64,000 nucleotides of DNA from Metarhizobium sp017305935 (GCF_029601685.1 NZ_JARRIR010000001.1:558001-622000); one strand, 5' to 3'. Positions 9,388 to 21,292 are shown, counted from the stretch's first letter. Numbers and translations are program-made. Notes: generated by a model from the sequence alone, not told the origin.

Positions 9388-9432
9388 GCATTTCCGGACG
9401 GAAAACCGTTTCACACTTTTCCTGGAAATGCT
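9388..9432 (+). repeat. Dispersed 45-nt palindromic repeat, tandem copy 2
   Basis: Exact duplicate of 9327-9371, separated by 16 nt. The end lies 8 bp from the stop codon of the minus-strand DEAD-box gene, so both copies would be in its 3' UTR. Confidence 0.9.
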
Positions 9433-9439
9433 CTGAGCC

Positions 9440-11401
<1,962 letters not shown>

Positions 11402-11629
11402 AAGTCTCGTCTTTCGGATTTCGGTTCGTCCACGCCAAGGGCCTCGATGGCCCGATGAGGCGCAGGATCGCCGCGGCCAACGATGGTCGCGGGCCCTCTT
11501 TGGCGCGGCTCATAACGCGAAACGGTGAAAATGTCGAGCGATCAATGCGCTCATAGCCATGGCGGCCACGCCGGGCAGCCATGCGAGGGGCACATGCGGG
11601 CACCGGCCCGCATGTGCAATGTCAATCGA
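11402..11629. other. Intergenic 228 bp with a 12-bp hairpin
   Basis: Lies between the 3' end of the fadJ-type gene and the start of the DEAD-box gene, both minus strand. A perfect 12-bp stem (11590-11601 with 11606-11617, 4-nt loop) sits just after the fadJ-type stop but has no T-run, so it is an RNA-stabilising or weak terminator hairpin. The rest would be the helicase 5' leader. No small ORF stands out. Confidence 0.5.
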
Positions 11630-13846
11630 TCAGGCCGCCGCTTTCTTCGCATAGGGGTCGAAACGGCCATAAAAGGTCTCGCCCTTTTCGGCCATTTCGC
11701 GCAACAGCGGCGGCACGGCAAAACGTTCGCCGAACTTCGCCGCCAGCCGGTCGCAGAGCGCGACGAATGTCGCGGCCCCCATGCCGTCGATGTAGGACAG
11801 CGTGCCGCCGGTATAGGGTGCGAAACCGAAGCCGAGGATGGAGCCGACATCGGCCTCACGCGGATCGATGACGATGCCTTCATCCACCGTGCGCGCCGCT
11901 TCCAGCGCGATGGTGACGAGGAAGCGCTGCTTCATTTCCTCGATATCGACGTCGTCGGCCTTTTTCTGCGGGTAAAAATCCTTCAAGCCCGGCCAGAGCG
12001 ACTTTTTCGCCGGCTTCGGAGGATAGTCGTAAAAACCCTTGCCGTTCTTGCGGCCGCGCCGGTCGAGGCCGTCGACCATGCGGTCGTTGAGCTCCATATG
12101 GCGCGGATCGACGGAGCCGGGGCCGGGGCCGAGATCGGCAAGCTGGGCCTTCATGATCTTCTGGCTGAGGTCGATGGCGATCTCGTCGTTGAGCGACAGC
12201 GGCCCGACCGGCATGCCGATCATTTTTGCGACATTCTCGATCATCGCCGCCGGCACGCCGTCGATCAGCATGTCGTAGCCTTCGTTGATGTAGCGGAAGA
12301 CGCAGCGGTTGACATAGAAGCCGCGCGTGTCGTTGACGACGATCGGCGTCTTCCGGATCGCGGCGACGAAATCGAGCGCGGCGGCCAGTGCCTTATCGCC
12401 GGTTTCCTCGCCGAGGATCATTTCGGTCAGCATCATCTTGTCGACGGGCGAGAAGAAATGCACGCCGATGAACTGCTTCGGCCGCTTGGCATAGGTGGCG
12501 AGGCCGCTGATCGGCAGGGTGGAGGTGTTGGAGGCGAGGATGGCATCCGGCGGCAGCACGGCTTCCACCGCCTCGATCACCGCCTTCTTCACCGCGCGGT
12601 CCTCGAACACCGCCTCGATGACGAGGCCGACATCGCGCAGGCCCTCGTAATCGGCGGCAGGCGTAATGCGCGCCAGCAGCTTGTCGCCGTCGTCCTTGGT
12701 CATCCGGCCCTTACCGATGGCGTCCGCCACCAGCTTTTCCGAAACGCCCTTGCCCTTGTTGGCGGCTTCGATGTCGCGGTCGACCAGCACCACCTCGATG
12801 CCGGCGGCGGCGGAGACATAGCCGATGGAGGCGCCCATGAAGCCGGCGCCGACGATGCCGACCTTCTTCAGCACCGTCTTTTCGATGCCGGCCGGGCGGC
12901 GGGCGCCCTTGCCCAGCTCCTGCATGGAGATGAACAGCGAGCGGATCATCGAGAAGGCTTCGGTGGTCTGCAGTATCTCGGTGAAATAACGCTGCTCGAC
13001 CCTAAGACCGGCGTCGAAGGGCAATTGCAGGCCTTCATAGACGCATTTCAGGATGGCGAGCGCGGCCGGATAATTGCCATGGGTCTCGCGACGCATGATG
13101 CCGGCGGCGGCCGGCCAGAGCTGCGCCGACTGCGGCGTCCAGATGCCGCCGCCCGGCAGCTTGAAGCCCTTCTCGTCCCAGGGGGCGATGGGCTTCAGCC
13201 CGTCCTTGATCATCTGCTTGGCGGCAGGAACCAGCTCGGCCGGCTCGACCACCTGATGCACCAGGCCCATGGCCTTGGCGCGCGCCGGCGTCAGCGTCTG
13301 GCCGGTGGTCATCATCTGCAGGGCGTCCTGCGCATTGGTCAGGCGCGGCACGCGCTGGGTGCCGCCGGCACCTGGGAAGACACCGACCTTGACCTCGGGC
13401 AGCGCTAGCTTGACCGATTTCGCATTGGAGACGACGCGGGCATGGCAGGCCAAGGACAGTTCGAACGCGCCGCCCATGCAGGTGCCGTTGATCGCCGAAA
13501 CCCAGGGCTTGCCGCAGGTTTCCAGCTTGCGCCACAGCCAGGTCATGCGCCCGGCGACATCGAAGATGCGCTGCATGGCGTTTTCGGGATCGCGGGCCTT
13601 TTCCTCTTCGGCCAGCGTGAAGATGCTCTTGATCATCGAGAGATCGGCACCGCCGGAGAAGGAGTTCTTGCCCGAGGTGATGACCGCGCCCTTGATCGCG
13701 CTATCTCCGACCACCTGGTCGACAATGGCGTCGATCTCGTCCATCACCTCCTCGGTGACGACGTTCATCGATTTGCCGGGCATGTCCCAGGTGACGAGGG
13801 CGATGCCGTCGGCATCGGTTTCGATCGTGAAATTCTTGTAGGCCAT
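11630..13846 (-). CDS. fadJ: Bifunctional enoyl-CoA hydratase / 3-hydroxyacyl-CoA dehydrogenase (FadJ type)
   Basis: Catalyses the hydration and NAD-dependent oxidation steps of beta-oxidation. The 738-residue length fits FadB/FadJ alpha subunits. The N-terminal crotonase domain has NSFSGGADLSMI and NGTCMGGAFELSLACHARV; the NAD domain starts near residue 340 with VGIVGAGFMGASIGYV, followed by HFFSPVDKMMLTEMI and the C-terminal dehydrogenase domains. GGGGAGGG precedes the start by 6 nt. It is the third gene of a minus-strand operon after acyl-CoA dehydrogenase and thiolase, only 14 bp after the thiolase stop. FadJ versus FadB naming is uncertain. Confidence 0.93.
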   Translation of the reverse strand: MAYKNFTIETDADGIALVTWDMPGKSMNVVTEEVMDEIDAIVDQVVGDSAIKGAVITSGKNSFSGGADLSMIKSIFTLAEEEKARDPENAMQRIFDVAGRMTWLWRKLETCGKPWVSAINGTCMGGAFELSLACHARVVSNAKSVKLALPEVKVGVFPGAGGTQRVPRLTNAQDALQMMTTGQTLTPARAKAMGLVHQVVEPAELVPAAKQMIKDGLKPIAPWDEKGFKLPGGGIWTPQSAQLWPAAAGIMRRETHGNYPAALAILKCVYEGLQLPFDAGLRVEQRYFTEILQTTEAFSMIRSLFISMQELGKGARRPAGIEKTVLKKVGIVGAGFMGASIGYVSAAAGIEVVLVDRDIEAANKGKGVSEKLVADAIGKGRMTKDDGDKLLARITPAADYEGLRDVGLVIEAVFEDRAVKKAVIEAVEAVLPPDAILASNTSTLPISGLATYAKRPKQFIGVHFFSPVDKMMLTEMILGEETGDKALAAALDFVAAIRKTPIVVNDTRGFYVNRCVFRYINEGYDMLIDGVPAAMIENVAKMIGMPVGPLSLNDEIAIDLSQKIMKAQLADLGPGPGSVDPRHMELNDRMVDGLDRRGRKNGKGFYDYPPKPAKKSLWPGLKDFYPQKKADDVDIEEMKQRFLVTIALEAARTVDEGIVIDPREADVGSILGFGFAPYTGGTLSYIDGMGAATFVALCDRLAAKFGERFAVPPLLREMAEKGETFYGRFDPYAKKAAA

Positions 13847-13860
13847 GATCGTCCCTCCCC

Positions 13861-15069
13861 TCAGACGCGTTCGATGATCGTGGCGGTGCCCATGCCGGCG
13901 CCGATGCAGAGCGAGACCAGCGCGGTCTTGAGATCGCGCCGCTCCAGCTCGTCCAGCACCGTGCCGAGGATCATCGCGCCGGTGGCGCCGAGCGGATGGC
14001 CCATGGCGATGGCGCCGCCATTGACGTTGATTTTATCCGCAGGAATGTCGAAGGCCTGCATATAGCGCAGCACGACGGCGGCGAAGGCCTCGTTGAGTTC
14101 GAAGAGATCGATGTCGGAGAGCTTGAAGCCGGAGCGCTTCAAGAGCTTTTCGGTGACGTCGACCGGGCCGGTCAGCATCAGCGCCGGATCGGAGCCGATA
14201 TTGGCAAACGCCCGGATTTTTGCGCGCGGTTTCATGCCCAAAATGTCGCCACCGGCCTTGGAGCCGATGAGCACGGCGCCGGAGCCATCGACGATGCCGG
14301 AGGAGTTGCCGGCGTGGTGGACGTAAGTGATGCGCTCGACATCGGGATGCGCGTCGATGGCGACGGCTTCGAAGCCACCCATTTCGCCCGGCATCTGGAA
14401 GGAAGGATTGAGGGCGGCGAGCGCCTGCATGTCGGTTTCAGGGCGCATATGCTCGTCGCGCGCCAGCAGCACGAGGCCGTTCTGGTCCTTCACCGGAATG
14501 ACCGAACGGTCGAAATAACCGTTGTCCCAGGCATGCGCCGCGCGCTTCTGGCTTTCCACCGCATAGGCGTCGACATCCTCGCGGGAGAAGCCGTATTTGG
14601 TGGCGATCAGGTCGGCGGAGACGCCCTGCAGCATGAAATAGGACGGGAAGCTGACGGAGGGATCCATGAACCAGGCGCCGCCGGCAGCCCCCAGCCCGAT
14701 GCGTGACATGGATTCGACGCCGCCGGCGATGATCAGGTCGTCGGCCCCTTGCGCGATCTTGGCCGCGCCGATGTTCACGGCATCGAGGCCGGAAGCGCAG
14801 AAACGCGAGATCTGCATGCCGGGCGCGCGGAAGGAATAGCCGGCCTCGAAGGCGGCCGCGCGCGGAATGACCGCGCCCGCTTCATAGACCGGATCGACGC
14901 AGCCGAAGATGATGTCGTCGAGGCGCGCCGTGTCGAGGCCGTTGCGCTCGCGCAAGGCTTCGAGCACGCGGGCGGCAAGGCGCGGCGTCGGCACCTCGTG
15001 CAGCGCGCCGTCCTTCTTGCCGCGACCGCGCGGGGTTCGCACGTGATCGTAGATGAAAACGTCGGTCAT
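13861..15069 (-). CDS. fadA: Acetyl-CoA C-acyltransferase (thiolase)
   Basis: Carries out thiolytic cleavage of 3-ketoacyl-CoA, the last beta-oxidation step. It is 402 residues long. The nucleophilic cysteine lies in SRFCASGLDAVN, the second signature is NVNGGAIAMGHPLGATGA and the C-terminal active-site block is LCIGAGMGTATIIE. An AGGAG lies upstream of the ATG at 15069. It sits between the acyl-CoA dehydrogenase and the FadJ-type gene in one operon, so a degradative role is much more likely than acetoacetyl-CoA synthesis for PHB. The FadI/FadA distinction is not resolved. Confidence 0.93.
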   Translation of the reverse strand: MTDVFIYDHVRTPRGRGKKDGALHEVPTPRLAARVLEALRERNGLDTARLDDIIFGCVDPVYEAGAVIPRAAAFEAGYSFRAPGMQISRFCASGLDAVNIGAAKIAQGADDLIIAGGVESMSRIGLGAAGGAWFMDPSVSFPSYFMLQGVSADLIATKYGFSREDVDAYAVESQKRAAHAWDNGYFDRSVIPVKDQNGLVLLARDEHMRPETDMQALAALNPSFQMPGEMGGFEAVAIDAHPDVERITYVHHAGNSSGIVDGSGAVLIGSKAGGDILGMKPRAKIRAFANIGSDPALMLTGPVDVTEKLLKRSGFKLSDIDLFELNEAFAAVVLRYMQAFDIPADKINVNGGAIAMGHPLGATGAMILGTVLDELERRDLKTALVSLCIGAGMGTATIIERV

Positions 15070-15179
15070 GGTCTGTCGTCTCCTCGGGCGCCTGGCTAGC
15101 GCCCCTTCCCAAATCAGCCCGTACTATAACCACGGATTGCGGCACCGGAACCCTCCCGCGCCGCAAAAAGAATTATAGT

Positions 15180-16973
15180 TCAAAAGGCTTCGGCGGAGAG
15201 CGCCATCATTGTTTCGGCGCCGGTTTCGATGCGCGCCTTGCGTAGCGCCGTTTCCGGCAGGATGCGCTCCATGAAGAACCGGGCGGTGACGAGCTTGTTG
15301 CGGTAGAAATCCTGGTCGCCGCCGCCCTTGGCGAGCCCGTCGAACGCGGCCTTCGCCATCTGCCCCCACATGTAGCCGAGCGCGACGAGGCCGAGCAGGT
15401 GCAAGTAATCGGTGGAGCCGGCGCCGGCATTGTCGGGCTTGGCGATGGCATGCTGCATGAACCACATGGTCGCGGCCTGCGCGTCGTTCAGGCCCTTCTT
15501 GAGGCTCTTGGTGTAGAAGCTCATCGCCTCGTCGGCGCGGTGCGCCTCGCAGAAATCGCCGATCTCCCTGAACAGCGCCATGATCGCCCGGCCGCCGTTC
15601 TGGCCCAGCTTGCGGCCGACGAGATCGAGCGCCTGGATGCCGTTGGCGCCCTCGTAGATCATGGCGATGCGGGCATCGCGCACGAACTGGCTCATACCGT
15701 TTTCCTCGATATAGCCATGGCCGCCGAAGATCTGCTGCGCCATCACGGCGTGGTCGAAACCCTTGTCGGTCATCACGCCTTTGAGGATCGGGGTGACGAG
15801 GCCCAAAATGTCATCCGCCGCCTGCCGCTCGGCGGCATCCGGCGAGCGATGGGCGATGTCGGATTTCAGCGCGGTCCACAGCAGGAAGGCGCGGCCGGCC
15901 TCGGTGAAGGCGCGGATGGTCATCAGCGTGCGGCGCACGTCGGGATGGACGATGATCGGATCGGCCGGCTTGTCGGCCGCCTTGACGCCGGTGAGCGAAC
16001 GGCCCTGCAGGCGCTCGCGGGCATAATGGGCGGCATTCTGATAGGCGATGTCGGCAATCGCCATGCCCTGCAAACCGACCGACAGGCGCGCCTCGTTCAT
16101 CATCACGAACATGGCGTTGAGGCCGCGATTGGCTTCGCCCACCAGATAGCCGGTGGCGCCGTCATGGTTGATGACGCAGGTGGCGTTGCCGTGGATGCCC
16201 ATCTTGTGCTCGATGGCGCCGCAGGAAACGGCATTGCGTGCGCCGAGCGTGCCGTCCGCGTTCAGCAGGAATTTCGGCACGAGGAACAGCGACAGGCCCT
16301 TGGTTCCCTCGGGCGCGCCCTCGATGCGGGCGAGCACCAGATGCACGATATTTTCCGTCAGGTCGTGCTCGCCAGCGGAGATGAAGATCTTCTGGCCGGT
16401 GATTTTATAGCTGCCATCACCTTGCGGCACGGCCTTGGTGCGCAACAGGCCGAGATCGGTGCCGCAATGGGGTTCGGTCAGGTTCATGGTGCCGGACCAC
16501 AGACCGGAGACCATGTTGGGCAGCCATGTCGCCTTCTGCTCCTCGCTGCCATGAACGACGAGCGCGGCGATCGCCCCTTGCGTCAGGCCGGGATACATCA
16601 TCAGCGCCATGTTGGCGGCCGAGGTGAAGGCGCCGACGGCGCAATGCAGCGTATAGGGCAGGCCCTGCCCGCCGAATTCCTCGGGAATGGCGAGCCCGAT
16701 CCAGCCGCCGTCGCGATAGGCGGCATAGGCCTGCCGAAAACCGTTCGGCGTCGTCACCGAGCCGTCCTCATGACGGATGCAGCCTTCGGCATCGCCTGTC
16801 GCATTGACCGGCAGCAGCACCTCCTCGGAAACCCGGCCGGCCTCGGTGAGGATCGCCTCGACCATGTCGGGCGTCGCCTCGGAAAAACCGGGCAGGTTGT
16901 TGTAGCGGGCAAGCTGCAGCACCTCGTCGAGCACGAAAAGCGTGTCTTCCACCGGGGCCTTGTAGATCGGCAT
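15180..16973 (-). CDS. Acyl-CoA dehydrogenase, ~600-residue type with C-terminal extension
   Basis: FAD enzyme for the first oxidation of acyl-CoA. Visible blocks are MNLTEPHCGTDLGLLRTKA (flavin/substrate region), KITGQKIFISAGEHD and FVRDARIAMIYEGANGIQALD, which carries the catalytic glutamate. The 597-residue length with an extra C-terminal domain matches the DmdC/FadE-like group (3-methylmercaptopropionyl-CoA dehydrogenase-like) rather than ~380-residue short-chain enzymes. The frame is open to 17399, but I start at ATG 16973, preceded by GGGAGG and the family N-terminus MPIYKAPVEDTLF. First gene of the beta-oxidation operon; upstream is the podJ divergent region. Confidence 0.92.
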   Translation of the reverse strand: MPIYKAPVEDTLFVLDEVLQLARYNNLPGFSEATPDMVEAILTEAGRVSEEVLLPVNATGDAEGCIRHEDGSVTTPNGFRQAYAAYRDGGWIGLAIPEEFGGQGLPYTLHCAVGAFTSAANMALMMYPGLTQGAIAALVVHGSEEQKATWLPNMVSGLWSGTMNLTEPHCGTDLGLLRTKAVPQGDGSYKITGQKIFISAGEHDLTENIVHLVLARIEGAPEGTKGLSLFLVPKFLLNADGTLGARNAVSCGAIEHKMGIHGNATCVINHDGATGYLVGEANRGLNAMFVMMNEARLSVGLQGMAIADIAYQNAAHYARERLQGRSLTGVKAADKPADPIIVHPDVRRTLMTIRAFTEAGRAFLLWTALKSDIAHRSPDAAERQAADDILGLVTPILKGVMTDKGFDHAVMAQQIFGGHGYIEENGMSQFVRDARIAMIYEGANGIQALDLVGRKLGQNGGRAIMALFREIGDFCEAHRADEAMSFYTKSLKKGLNDAQAATMWFMQHAIAKPDNAGAGSTDYLHLLGLVALGYMWGQMAKAAFDGLAKGGGDQDFYRNKLVTARFFMERILPETALRKARIETGAETMMALSAEAF

Positions 16974-17381
16974 CGTCTTTCCTCCCTTGAGCAACGCACG
17001 CGACGCAAGCTTCGAAGCAGGCTGACCGCTTAAGAGTTGGTCTGTTCGGCGGGCTTGCAATCCGTCGTCCAGCATACAAGCCCAGTATATTGGCAGAGAG
17101 TTAATCGCTTGCTCCATTTCCGGCCAGAGTACCGCCCGCGAAGTCGCATACGGCGCCCGGCGGCGGAAATGATTAAGATTTTGGAGCGACGTTAACCGAC
17201 TGTTTACCATATTTCGCCGATTGTGCGGACCAGGGTGTGGTGGCTCCGCAATCTTCTTCCGTGATGCGTTTCGTGGACTGCCGGCATTCTTTGCATGAAG
17301 GCGCGCCGCAATCGTTCCTTCGTCCCGCATGACCCCAGACGACCCAAGGCCCCAGGCACCAACGCTGAAACGAGCAAGAGC
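16974..17381. promoter_or_regulatory. Divergent 408-bp region between the acyl-CoA dehydrogenase and podJ
   Basis: Contains no convincing gene. Two elements are visible: a TATACT (5 of 6 match to a -10 hexamer, minus strand) in the half nearer the dehydrogenase, and a CtrA-like box TTAA-N7-TTTA at 17192-17206 on the podJ side, one base off the TTAA-N7-TTAA consensus. No GANTC site was seen on the podJ side (17100-17381). Assignment of either element is inferential. Confidence 0.4.
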
Positions 17382-20300
17382 ATGAACGGATCGCGCCAAA
17401 CACCATCCCGCCCCGGTGACAGATCATCGCTCGACGCGCTGAGCCGCACCATCGAGGGCCTGGAGGCACGCATCGAGGGGCTGATGGGATCGACGGCGCG
17501 CGGCGATTATCGCACACGCCCACAACCCGAACCCACTGAGCGCCCAGCCCGGCGCGACAGCTTTCGTGAACGCGAGCCCCAGGGCGAGCGCTTCGATCCG
17601 CTGGCCGAAATCCGCCAGCGCCAGCGCATGCTCGATGCCGGCCGCGAGCGCCAGCCCGCCCCCGCCCCGCAGCGTCCCCAGCCGCCGCGTCATGCCCTGC
17701 GTGAAGAGCCCCGCCCGGCGCCGCGCGCGCCGCAGGCCCAGCCGCATGCCGCCATGCGCGCGCCCGTGGCAGCGCCGGCCATGCCCGATCCGGGGATGAA
17801 CGACATCGCGCAGGCGCTGGTGAACCTGCGCCACGAATTGAAGCAGGACATTTCGCAAGGCCTCGCCCGCGAGGCGGCCATGCTGCGCGAGGAAATGCGC
17901 TCGATCCGCACGTCTGCCGAAAACCATCCGGTCGCGCTCGACATGCGTGACGATCTCGCAAGGCTTGCCGCCGGCATCGACCAGCTCGGCCACCAGTCCT
18001 CCGCCCAGCGCGAGGCCGACAGCCTGCGCGCCGAATTCGAGGAATTGCGGGCGATGATGGACGGGCTTGCCCGCGAGGATTCCATCCGCCACATGCACAT
18101 GCGCTGGAACGGCGTCGAGGACAAGCTGCACGCGCTGGAAACCGGCCCGCTGCAGGAAGAGCTGGTGTCGCTGGCCTATCGGCTTGACGACATCAAGATG
18201 CAGCTCGGCTCGATGCGCGACAGCCCGGCGATCCATGCGCTGGAAGACAAGCTGATGCGCGTCGCCCATGCCGTCGAGACGCTTGGCGAGCGTATGCCCG
18301 CCAACGATCACGGGATCAGCGAGCAGTTCGCTGGCCTCGACCTGCGTCTTGACGAGATCAGCCGCGCCATCGCCGCCACCAGTCGGGCCGCGGCCCCGGC
18401 CGACAATAACGCCATGCAGCGGCTGGAAAATCGTCTGTCGGCGCTGGCCGAACAGATCGATACCATCGGCCGCGAAACCATAAACCGGCCCGACCCGGCC
18501 GCCCAGCTTGGCGCCCGCATCGAGGCGCTGACCGCCCGCGTCGAGGACATGGCGCATCAGGAAGCCGCCATGCGGCTCGACGAGCGGCTGGAGCAGCTTT
18601 CGCTGCTGATGGAGCGATCGCAGAAAGCCCCGGCCGCGCCGGAACTGACCGATTACCTCGCCGACATCTCCCGCAAGATCGATGCGCTCGAACAGGGCTC
18701 GGTCAACGACGTGCTGGCCGAACGGCTGGATTACCTCGCCCGCCGCATCGAGGAATTCGAATTCCAGCCGCAGCATGCCGTCGCTAGCCCGCATGACGAC
18801 GCCGCCATGCGCCGCATCGAAGGCCAGCTCAACGACATCGCCGCCCGGCTGGACGAGACGACCGCAGCACCCGCCGGCGACCACTCGGCGCTGCGGGCGC
18901 TGGAAGACCAGATCGCCCATCTGTCGCAGCTGATCAGCGAGCCGCGCGCCGAACATGCCGTCGAGCTGCCCGCCGTCTTCGAAAGCCGTCTCTCGGCCAT
19001 CGAAGACTATATGGCGACCAATGACGAATACATCATCGAGGCGGCCCGCCATGCGGCCGAAGCGGTGGTCGAGGCCTATTCGCGCGGCGGCATCAGCGCC
19101 TCCGCCGGTGCGCCGGTCGCCGATGTCTCGGCGCTCGCGGCGCTTGCCGACGACCTGCGCCATCTGGAAGACCTGAGCCGCGGCTCGGAGGAACGCACCC
19201 AGCAGACTTTTGAGGCCCTGCACGACACGCTCGTGCAGATCGCCGGCCGGCTGGAGGACATGGATGGCCGATTTCGCCACTTCGAGGAAGACCGTTACGA
19301 GCGCCGGCCGCAGCCGGTAATGCCGAAGGCAACCCAGCCGGTCTTCGCCGAAGAGGCCTTCGAGGCCGAGGCCTACGCCTATGCCGAGACGGCCGACGCG
19401 CGCGAACCGGCCCGCGACGCCGCCCGCTTCAATGCGCCGCCGCTGGCGCCGATGCTCGACGCGCCCACCCTAGACGCGGTGGAAGGCGAAGCAGATACCG
19501 CCCGCTTGCCGGTCGAGACGCCGGTGACGGAAGAGGCCCGGCCCGGCCTGTTCGCCAATCTCGGCCGCAAGTTCCGCACCGGCCGCAACAAGGCCGAACA
19601 ACCGGCCGGCCAGCGCGCCACCATCGAGCCGACGCCGCCGCTGGCGCCGGAAGAAATGGTCGCCTCCCCCGAGGCCAACGAGCTGCTGGAGCCCGGCTCC
19701 GGTGCGCCCGACATCAAGCGCATTCTCGAGCGTGTCCGCGCCATGCAGAACGCCCAGGCCGCCGGCGGGGCAGGCAGCAGCGACGGCGACCGCGCCGACT
19801 ACATCGCCGCCGCCCGCCGCGCCGCCCAGGCCGCCGCGCAGGAAATCGACCAGGCCCAGAAATCCGCGCCCGCCAAGGGCGGCTCGGCGCTGGGCTCGAC
19901 GATCAAGCGCCATCGCCGGCCGATCCTGATGGCGGTCGGCGCCATCCTGCTCGCCGTCATGGCGCTGCCGCTCGCCAAGAATTTCATCGCGCCGAAGAAG
20001 GCGCCTGCCGCCGTCGAAGCCAGTATCGCGCCCGCCGCCAAGGAGCCGGCCGCCAGCGAACCGGCAGCCGCCGACACGAGCGAGCCGAAGCAGGCCGCAG
20101 CCCTGGCCGCACCGACGCAGGCCACGCCGCCGGTCGAGCCCGCCACCGATGGCGCACTCGACGCGGATGGCGCCGTCGCACCCGCAGCCGAGACACCGGC
20201 CGTTCCGGCCGAAACGACCACCCCCATGCAAGCCGAGGCCAAGCTGGCGCCGGCCGAGACTGCACCGGCCGCCCTCGAAGTGCCGGACACGATCACGCCC

Positions 20301-21128
20301 AAGGCGCTGGCCGATGCCGCCCGCAATGGCGACGCGCTGGCGCTGTTCGAGATCGGCGCGCGCTATACCGAGGGACGCGGCGTCAAGTCCGACCTTGCCG
20401 CTGCCGCCAAGTGGTACACCCAGGCCGCCGACAAGGGGTTTGCCCCGGCGCAATATCGCATCGCCAACCTGTTCGAGAAGGGCACCGGCGTCGAGCGCGA
20501 TCTCGCCAAGGCGCGGCACTACTATGAAGCGGCTGCCGCGCAGGGCAATGCCAGCGCCATGCACAATCTCGCCGTGCTGCTGGCGACCGGCGCCGAAGGC
20601 AAGCCGGATTTCGACACCGCCGTCGGCTGGTTCACCAAGGCCGCCGATCTCGGCGTCGCCGACAGCCAGTTCAACCTCGCCATCCTCTATGCGCGCGGCA
20701 ACGGCGTGAAGCAGGATCTGGAAGAATCCTACAAGTGGTTCGCCATCGCCGCCAAGGACGGTGACAAGGACGCCGCCCAGAAGCGCGACGAAGTGGCCAA
20801 CGCCATGCGCCCCGAGCAACTGGAAAGCGCCCGCGCCAAGGTGGATCTGTGGAAGCCGCAGCCGCTCGACCAGAACGCCAATTCGGTCGACCTGCCCGAC
20901 GCCTGGGTCGGCAAGGCCCATACGACCGCCTCGGTCGACATGAAGAAGGCCGTGCGCAACATCCAGGCCATCCTCAACAACAACGGCTTCGACGCCGGCC
21001 CGCCGGACGGCGAAATGGGCAAGAAGACGGTCAACGCCATCAAGGCCTTCCAGAAGTCGGTCGGCATGGAGACGGACGGCAAGGTCTCCGACCGGCTCGT
21101 CAAGGAGCTTCTCGCCCGCAACAAATAA
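17382..21128 (+). CDS. podJ: PodJ-like polar localization factor with Sel1 repeats and peptidoglycan-binding domain
   Basis: Polarity factor; in Agrobacterium and Caulobacter PodJ marks the old/flagellated pole and affects division. The 1248-residue protein has a long cytoplasmic coiled-coil region (to ~residue 840, heptad-rich, charged), a single membrane helix (~847-867, PILMAVGAILLAVMALPLA), an Ala/Pro/Glu-rich linker, four Sel1 repeats (~975-1130, e.g. EIGARYTEGRGVKSDLAAA) and a C-terminal peptidoglycan-binding domain (~1184-1248). The frame is open 87 bp upstream, but MNGSRQTPSRPGDRSSLDAL matches the usual rhizobial N-terminus. Length and domain order are close to Agrobacterium PodJ as I recall it. 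Confidence 0.88.
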   Translation: MNGSRQTPSRPGDRSSLDALSRTIEGLEARIEGLMGSTARGDYRTRPQPEPTERPARRDSFREREPQGERFDPLAEIRQRQRMLDAGRERQPAPAPQRPQPPRHALREEPRPAPRAPQAQPHAAMRAPVAAPAMPDPGMNDIAQALVNLRHELKQDISQGLAREAAMLREEMRSIRTSAENHPVALDMRDDLARLAAGIDQLGHQSSAQREADSLRAEFEELRAMMDGLAREDSIRHMHMRWNGVEDKLHALETGPLQEELVSLAYRLDDIKMQLGSMRDSPAIHALEDKLMRVAHAVETLGERMPANDHGISEQFAGLDLRLDEISRAIAATSRAAAPADNNAMQRLENRLSALAEQIDTIGRETINRPDPAAQLGARIEALTARVEDMAHQEAAMRLDERLEQLSLLMERSQKAPAAPELTDYLADISRKIDALEQGSVNDVLAERLDYLARRIEEFEFQPQHAVASPHDDAAMRRIEGQLNDIAARLDETTAAPAGDHSALRALEDQIAHLSQLISEPRAEHAVELPAVFESRLSAIEDYMATNDEYIIEAARHAAEAVVEAYSRGGISASAGAPVADVSALAALADDLRHLEDLSRGSEERTQQTFEALHDTLVQIAGRLEDMDGRFRHFEEDRYERRPQPVMPKATQPVFAEEAFEAEAYAYAETADAREPARDAARFNAPPLAPMLDAPTLDAVEGEADTARLPVETPVTEEARPGLFANLGRKFRTGRNKAEQPAGQRATIEPTPPLAPEEMVASPEANELLEPGSGAPDIKRILERVRAMQNAQAAGGAGSSDGDRADYIAAARRAAQAAAQEIDQAQKSAPAKGGSALGSTIKRHRRPILMAVGAILLAVMALPLAKNFIAPKKAPAAVEASIAPAAKEPAASEPAAADTSEPKQAAALAAPTQATPPVEPATDGALDADGAVAPAAETPAVPAETTTPMQAEAKLAPAETAPAALEVPDTITPKALADAARNGDALALFEIGARYTEGRGVKSDLAAAAKWYTQAADKGFAPAQYRIANLFEKGTGVERDLAKARHYYEAAAAQGNASAMHNLAVLLATGAEGKPDFDTAVGWFTKAADLGVADSQFNLAILYARGNGVKQDLEESYKWFAIAAKDGDKDAAQKRDEVANAMRPEQLESARAKVDLWKPQPLDQNANSVDLPDAWVGKAHTTASVDMKKAVRNIQAILNNNGFDAGPPDGEMGKKTVNAIKAFQKSVGMETDGKVSDRLVKELLARNK

Positions 21129-21150
21129 GCCGCATGAAAGGCTGAAAACC

Positions 21151-21178
21151 AGTCCCCGGACCGCCTCCGGGGACTTTT
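21151..21178 (+). terminator. Intrinsic terminator of podJ
   Basis: Perfect 10-bp stem (21151-21160 with 21166-21175), 5-nt loop, GC-rich base, followed by TTTTCT. Placed 22 bp after the podJ stop. Confidence 0.85.
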
Positions 21179-21247
21179 CTGTGTTTCCTTGTCGCAATTC
21201 CCAAAATCGGACTCGATTTCAGGAATTATGAAGGTTCGCCGTGCTAA

Positions 21248-21292
21248 AGCATGTCCAGGAAAAGTGGGGACCGGTTTTCCCTCTGGAAATGC
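21248..21292 (-). repeat. Dispersed 45-nt palindromic repeat
   Basis: Inverted-orientation copy, GCATGTCCAGGAAAAGTG... to ...TCTGGAAATGC, in the gap between podJ and the TauE-type gene. Arms and inner GGAAAA/TTTTCC match the family. Confidence 0.8.

Noticed and set aside
17424..19280. 618-residue minus-strand frame opposite podJ
   Set aside because: Antisense of coiled-coil codons; no start signal or motif.
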